Shown piece by piece: positions 58,256-64,000 of a stretch of DNA of 64,000 nucleotides. The stretch comes from Chelonoidis abingdonii. Its lineage: Eukaryota; Chordata; Testudines; Testudinidae. Below the pieces are notes generated by a model. It saw only the letters and a list, made by a program, of their open reading frames with translations, had not been told where the DNA came from and did not search any database. Where the stretch lies: the NCBI RefSeq assembly GCF_003597395.2, contig NC_133776.1:38910491-38974490 (forward strand), written 5' to 3'. Within the stretch, counting starts at the first letter, position 1; every line of letters begins with the position of its first letter. A program made the translations under genes and the position numbers.

Positions 58256-59574
58256 GTTAAGGATTTTTGTGTGTGGATGGGATATGAGTTAGGGGCAACA
58301 CTGAGCTTGAGTTAACTTTGCAATGAAGATAAGCCTTTTCAGGTCTTTGTGTGGTATGTAGCTCCTCTTCCAGCCACTTCATCCTGAATCATGTAATGGC
58401 CTCTTGCTTCATTTAGGATGTTGTAATTTCTTTCATGCTACATAGCATGTTAATGAAGGGCTTGCTCTTGAAAAGTGCTGAGCAACTGCAGCCTTTATTG
58501 GGTGAAATGCTAAATTCTCTATACAGTGTTTATTTGGGAGATTTTCTAAGGCACCAAGGGCTGTTAGGTCAGCTGGAAGGACCTAAGGAATTGGGTTCTA
58601 ACTCTGCTTTGGCTGCGTTCTTACACAGAAAGTTAATTGAAGTCAATGGGAGTTCTGTGGGCCAGTGGCTTTGCTTGAATTGAAATCAATGGGAATTTCT
58701 GAGTGTAGAGAGAGTGTAAAAACTGAAGAAGGACTTCAGGAAGTGGCCCATCTCTTCAATGGGTGTTGGGTGGGGGGATGGGGGTGGTGCGAGGCGGAGG
58801 TTGCCCAGCACATGTTAAGATTAGGCCTCCGGTTTTCTGGATTTATATTTATATCAGCTTGTGTAGACTGGCTTAGCCCACTGTTTTTACTTTTTGATGG
58901 TTACTATGTATTACGTTTGTAATATGTCAGCCAATGTGTTTGAGACTTGCATAATCTCTTTTTGTATTTTAAACAATCATCTCAGAGCAATAATACATAC
59001 TTACTTTTAAAAATATTTGTCTTGATATATTTCTTAATTTCTGCCCCTGGCACATCAAACTCAATAGACAATAGTCTAGTATTGGGAAGATGATTACATC
59101 ACTGGTTTTATTTCTATATAACTGGCTTTCTGTTGTGGCTCCATGGAAATTCATTGCTTTTTATTGTCTGTTACTGTTGAATTTAAGAGAAAAGCAATAA
59201 ATATAACGCGTATGCTGAATTACAGACCTTGATTGTGGTCTCGATTGTCTTTTAAGAAAGACAGTATAAGCTACTTCGCCAAGAACTAGATGAATGAGAG
59301 ATGTAGATGATGGAAACATGCACAAAGCCTGTTTCTATCTGAGAAAGTTCTGTAGTTACATGGATTTTTAAGATCAGATTTTTTTTTTTTTAAATCTAGT
59401 GATTGTATCTTGCTGATAAACTAGAGGATCCAACCTTTAAGTATTTCAAAATATTAAGTCATACATCATTAGTAGGGAGAGTAATTATCTTGATGTGTCT
59501 TCATGGTGCTGAAAGCACTCTGCATGGCTAAGGGCACTGGTAAATTATTAGAGTGAATTAGGGTATGTCTATGC
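58256..59574. other. Intergenic sequence without recognised gene
   Basis: AT-rich, with short unsupported open frames. No repeat family is recognised apart from simple T runs near 59380. Confidence 0.4.
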
Positions 59575-60625
59575 TGCTTCTGAAGGAAGCAGTTCTGCGC
59601 TAGTTCTGAAAGAACTCAAATGTGAAATTGAAGAACTACTAACGGTAGTCTCTAACCTATTGTTTAAATCAGCTTCTGTACCAAATGACTGGAGGATAGC
59701 TAATGTGATGCCAACTTTTTAAAAGGGCTCCAGAGGTGATCCCAGCAATTACCGGCCAGTAAGCTTGACTTCAGTACCGGGTAAACTGGTTGAAACTATA
59801 GTAAAGAACAATATTGTCAGACACATAGATGAACAAAACTTGTTGGGGAAGAGTCAGCTTAGTTTTTGGGGAGGCATGATTTCCCTTTACAATCTACTAG
59901 AATTCTTTGAGGGGAGGGTCAACAAGCGTATGAACAAGGGGGATCCAGTGGATATCACGTACTTAGATTTTCAGAAAGCCTTTGATAAGGTCCCTCACCA
60001 AAGGCTATTAAGCAAAGTAAACTGTCATGGGATAAGAAGGAAAGTCCTCTCAAAGATCGGTAACAGGTTAAAAGATAGGAAACAAAGGATAAGAAAAAAT
60101 GGTCAGCTCTCAGAATGGAGAGAGGTAAATAGTGGTGTCCCTCAGGGTTCTCTACTGGGCCTAGTCCTATTCAACATATACGTAAATGATCTGGAAAAAT
60201 GGGCAAGCAGTGAGGTGGCGAAATTTGCAGATGATACAAAACTACTCAAGATAATTAAGTCCCAGGCAGACTACAAAGCGCTACAAAAGGATCTCTCAAA
60301 ACTGTGTGACTGGACAACAAAATGGCAGATGAAATTTCATGTTGATAAATGCAAAGTAATGCACATTGGAAAACATAATCCCAACTATACATATAAAATG
60401 ATGAGGTCTAAATTAGCTGTTACCAAGATCTCTTTCTTCAGTGGTGTCATTGTGGATAGTTCTCTGAAAGCATCCACTCAATATGCAGCAGCAGTCAAAA
60501 AAGCAAACAGAATGTTGAGAATAATTAAGAAAGGGATATAATAGGACAGATAATCTCATATTGCCTCTATATAAATCCATGGTATGCCCACATCTTACGC
60601 ACAAAATATGCACACAATTCCCAGA
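59575..60625 (+). mobile_element. CR1-type LINE, internal fragment, plus strand
   Basis: Contains most of a reverse-transcriptase domain. It begins upstream of the open frame with LKELKCEIEELLTVVSNLLF and VPNDWRIANVMPTF (then a stop), passes NYRPVSLTSVPGKLVETIV, and decays after 60541, where relatives continue with a thumb region. The 5' and 3' ends are missing. Confidence 0.88.
59765..60541 (+). pseudogene. LINE reverse transcriptase, 258-residue open segment
   Basis: An uninterrupted frame with YLDFQKAFDKVPHQRLL (residues 66-82), NSGVPQGSLLGLVLFNIYVN (122-141) and the active-site FADD at 154-157 (KFADDTKLL), followed by WQMKFHVDKCKVMHIG. These are the palm motifs of CR1-clade enzymes. The start is only the first ATG in the frame: similarity begins earlier, before a TAA (in ACTTTTTAAAAGGG) and extends past the final stop. 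It is a truncated fossil that happens to retain the catalytic core. Confidence 0.88.
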
Positions 60626-61761
60626 AATTAGTGCATGTCCAACAATAGCTATTAGTCAATGCAGAAGAAAGTATCCCTTTAATATAATGTGCACTTACTA
60701 TGTCTTTTTTTCAAAAGTACCTTAATGGTTTGTTTCTTGTGATATATGTAGTTTTGCACTGTCTCCCCCCTTCCCAGTGCAGGACCTTTCATGTAGGAGC
60801 TTTGTGGAACATCATCTGGCCCATTTGATGATCTTAGTATGTGGAACTAGCCCCAACAGTCTACAGGTAACTAGAAATATTTATGAAAAACAACACCAAC
60901 TGAATAAAAATAAACAATACAATTTTTTCTAATTGCCTGGAAGGCAAAAGAACTGATGTCAAAAAATTAAGGTCTCCTCCAAAACAGTGAAAATAGCAAA
61001 CATCCTCACATACTCTCTTCAGAAAGCTAAGAAGTTAAAAAAAAAAACCCAACAAAAACAAACAAAAAAACAAATGTAGAAAGTTAAACCAAAACCTCAA
61101 ACTATATTAAAATCCTATTGAATGGTGAAGAGTTTGACAACTTGCCACCAAGAACCTGAAATCTTCCTAGGGAATGATTGCTCACGACAAGAAGAGGGGT
61201 AATTGAACTGAAATCACCATGGATGATCTCATTAGTGATGTCCTAATAACATTCATTTGACTAGAGTTTATCACACATTTCACAATTTACACTCAGAAGC
61301 AGATGTATGACATATTAAAATAGATTTTGTTTTGATCTCAACAAAGATGAGAGTAAATACTTTTAAAGTAACATGTAGCTGGCTGAATGTGGCTCCTGTG
61401 GACTTCAGTGAGAGCTGTGGGTGAGCTCTCAAGTGCAGAATTTGGTCCAATTTACTTAGTTAGTGCACTGAATCTGAAGTGCGGTGAATCCACATCATAT
61501 TGATTTATAAACCACAAAACAGTTTTCTCCAGAAGCATGAGTGGGCTGACTGGAAGCCACAAAGACACTGATTACCAATGCCAAACTGAAATTCAAGGTC
61601 AAGTTCAGTGGTGATGTGAATGATTGATTGATTTACATAAGTTACAGGTCAGGCATAAGTTAGAAAATTGATGGAAATGTCAAGGCAGAATAACTTGTAA
61701 CCAGCTTGGTGGATGTGCTAAATGAATGTGATTTACAGTGATCAGATCGCCTAAGAGGACC
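60626..61761. other. Intergenic sequence without recognised feature
   Basis: AT-rich, with an A-rich simple tract at about 61035-61074. No gene is recognised. Confidence 0.45.
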
Positions 61762-62188
61762 CAGGGGTGAAAGTAACTTAAAGGACTTACTGGTACTGCC
61801 GAAGTCCTGAGCGGGGGCATGGCCTCAACCAGAAGAGGCGATGCCTTTAAATAAAGATTTAAAGGCCCCACTCTGGCTGCAGCTGGAAGCCCTGGGGCCT
61901 TTAAATCACCCCTGGAGCTACCAGCTGCAGAGGCAGCTGGGAGCCCAGGGCTAAGGGGTGATTTAAAGGGCCAATGGCTCTGGCTGACACTACTGCAGAG
62001 GAGCTCCGGGCCCGTTAAATCGCTGATGCAACCCTACCACTGCTACCCTGGGGTTCTGGCAGCTAGGCTTGGGCAGCACTTAACGGGCCAGGGCTCCCCG
62101 CAGCAACAGGAGCCCCAGGCCCTTTAAATCGCTGCCCGAGCCCGGCTGCTGGAGCCCTACGGACAGTACTGGCTTCCTTTCAGCTCTG
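61762..62188. mobile_element. hAT-type non-autonomous element A, second copy
   Basis: A 427-bp copy starting CAGGGGTGAAAGTAAC and ending GGCTTCCTTTCAGCTCTG, the decayed inverted end. The flanks AGAGGACC (61754-61761) and TGGGGACC (62189-62196) agree at 6 of 8. It carries the same TTTAAA-centred palindromic motifs as 54872-58094 (GCCTTTAAATCACC, GTGATTTAAAGGGCC). Confidence 0.82.
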
Positions 62189-62470
62189 TGGGGACCGAAT
62201 ACTGCCAAATAGTGCATGTAATGCCAATGGGATTGGCACCTACAGAAGGGATGAAATCAGTCCTAAGCGTGTTTATTGAGGCTCTTCCGGTAGGTGAACA
62301 CCAAGAGTCTATAGAGGCTATGAAGCAGAAAGAGCTGTGTTCAGGAGAGTAGAAGGAAGCAGGGCAGAAGATTCTGTCTCCATTTCCATGAGCTGGCCAG
62401 CTGCTTTACTGTAGGTCCTTGTATTTGAGAGTTCTTGTTAAAATGGTGTATGAAGGAGAGAGAGCTGTGT

Positions 62471-62503
<33 letters not shown>

Positions 62504-64000
62504 AAGTTACTCACTTTGTGAACAAATGTCTGTGTGACAAGTAAAGCCCTTCATTTCACTTATACCAATTTTGACTGAAAATGTCCCAGGTTTTATTAAA
62601 GCAATCATTCAGTGTTTACACTTTTTAAAATCCAACTTTTGGATGTGCCAAACTTCTCAGACCTGACTTCTTGTTCTGAAAGGAGTAACCTGGACCTCCC
62701 GGTCCCCAGTATTAACTCCAATATTTACTCAGAAAACTGAAGTTTATTTTTTGCATTGACTTTCACCCTATTTTAATTTTTTTTTGTAATAAACACTGAT
62801 AAATTCCTGGGACATTTAAAACAAAATAAAAACCAGAAATGAAGAGCTTTAATTATGAGGTTAAAAAAATCCTTTAAATAGACTCCACCATGTGCAATTC
62901 AACAATGACTTCAGCATGTTTTCTAAACCATTACTCCATTATGGCCAGTTAATGCTTTCTCTTTTTCTTTCTCTTGAAGGGGTAGCCTCTGGATCTCTAT
63001 GGCTCTTTCGTGGTCTGCTTTTTGTCTGGCCGCTTGTGCCTCCATTTCCATCTTTTTAATTCATCTGTCTCTTATGCATCTTTTCGTTTTCTTCTACTTG
63101 CAACCTGTGGAGCTTCAACTTTTTGGTAGGCTCACTTTCACTCATTTTTTCTTCCTTTTCCTGTCTCTACTTCCCTTGCCTGAAATAAGCAAACAGAAAA
63201 TAACAAACGAGTAATCCCTTTGTCTGTTCTCTAGCCAACACACTTAAAATCACCACCAATTATCCTGCTCGCTGGGCCACGATAATCTCCTTGGTGCAGG
63301 GACAGAATGTTACTACAGGATCAAGCACAGTATTAGTGCCCAATAAATTACAAATAGTAAGAATACTACAAGCCAGTATTCAGGGCCTTGCTGGGCTGTT
63401 CCCATTAGGAGAAAAAATTGATGATACAAGTCAAATATTTCTTGGATTCAGTCCCATTTGATTACAAAGAATGTACACACAGTCCTATTTTCCTAAAGAC
63501 AGTAGAAAAACAGAATAGCAGGCAGTTTCCTTGCACACCAATCCAAGTCTGGCATTGTGCTGACTGGAAAGGCAAAAAGAAGCTCTGTCTCGTGACTAGT
63601 TCCAAGGTCATGCTCTTTGTCTGCTAGCTTTCTCCTTGCTTTTTGCCTCTCTCCCACACAGGTTAGGCTAGCATAGCTATGTTTCTCTGGAGTGTGTTTT
63701 TCACCACACCTCTGAGAGACTTAGCTATGCCAATATAAGCTTTCAGTACGGACCAGCCCAGAGTGGACTCCAGCTCAGTCTCCCATAGCTGTCCTGGCTT
63801 GCTGGTGCTAGGAGGAAGAAAAACCAGCAAATCTTTATTTTTTGCTATAGGCAAATCTGTAACCTGCCCACCCCACAAGGAACTAAACAGGGCTTGCAAT
63901 CCCTGTTCTATCCCAGTGACTGAAGTTTAGGTGCCTAAATACCTCTGAAAGTCAGGCTCCTAGAGCATTCCTTTTATCAGGGAAATCCCATTAGACACTG
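62189..64000. other. Gene-poor end of window
   Basis: A (CT)n tract lies at 62472-62501. 63290-63360 has an L2/MIR-like pattern (TCTCCTTGGTGCAGGGACAG, CCAATAAATTAC). 63650-63760 resembles the small Harbinger-like MITEs (GGCTAGCATAGCTATGTTTC, CTTAGCTATGCCAATATAAG). 63925-63965 carries GGTGCCTAAATACCTCTGAA, kin to the inverted repeat at 16381-16900. No gene is recognised. Confidence 0.4.
62472..62501. repeat. (CT)n microsatellite
   Basis: About 15 uninterrupted CT units. Confidence 0.95.

Overview
The window is vertebrate nuclear DNA, most probably from a hidden-necked (cryptodiran) turtle. Two tRNA-derived SINEs resemble the turtle Cry I/tortoise Pol III family, several LINE fragments are CR1-type as in reptiles and birds, and the rest is dense in Harbinger and hAT DNA transposons and solo LTRs. 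No operons, bacterial signals or CRISPR arrays are present.

There are two cellular genes, both on the + strand. (1) The 3' end of PAX3. The window opens inside what should be intron 7. Exon 8 (9709-9955) encodes the C-terminal transactivation region, and a small terminal exon (10504-10538) supplies the AFHYLKPDIA tail. Reading through the exon 8 donor gives an alternative 11-residue tail ending at 9990. The 3' UTR probably runs to about 11.7 or 12.0 kb. (2) A single-exon gene at 31429-31755 encodes a 108-residue KCNE-type potassium-channel beta subunit, about 20 kb downstream of PAX3. This is not where KCNE4 lies relative to PAX3 in human, and the gene is best explained as the extra vertebrate paralog called KCNE6.

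Everything else is intron or gene-poor flank, probably the desert between PAX3 and EPHA4, built largely of mobile elements. 0-10 kb: PAX3 intron with palindromic hAT-like MITEs. 12.9-14.8 kb: CR1 LINE, minus strand. 15.2-18.8 kb: a CpG-rich Harbinger MITE, a long inverted repeat and a second Harbinger MITE. 24.7-28.8 kb: a full-length Harbinger transposon with terminal inverted repeats, a TTA duplication, a nearly intact DDE transposase pseudogene and a degenerate Myb/SANT-like partner gene. 34.9-38.2 kb: an old CR1 split by an LTR that is itself split by a Harbinger-like element. 39.0-39.9, 43.2-43.9 and 50.7-51.8 kb: solo LTRs with 5-bp duplications, the last holding a 761-base assembly gap. 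54.1-58.3 kb: a Cry-type SINE, then a CR1 split by one hAT element that is split by a second hAT element. 59.6-60.6 kb: a CR1-type LINE with a 258-residue open reverse-transcriptase frame. 61.8-62.2 kb: a second copy of the first hAT family.

The most notable item is the KCNE gene beside PAX3. Next are the nested insertions, whose target duplications give a relative order of transposon activity, and the palindromic MITE family, which includes a 79-bp copy that is almost nothing but terminal repeats. Repeat family names rest on recognition by eye. Target duplications and inverted repeats were read directly from the sequence.
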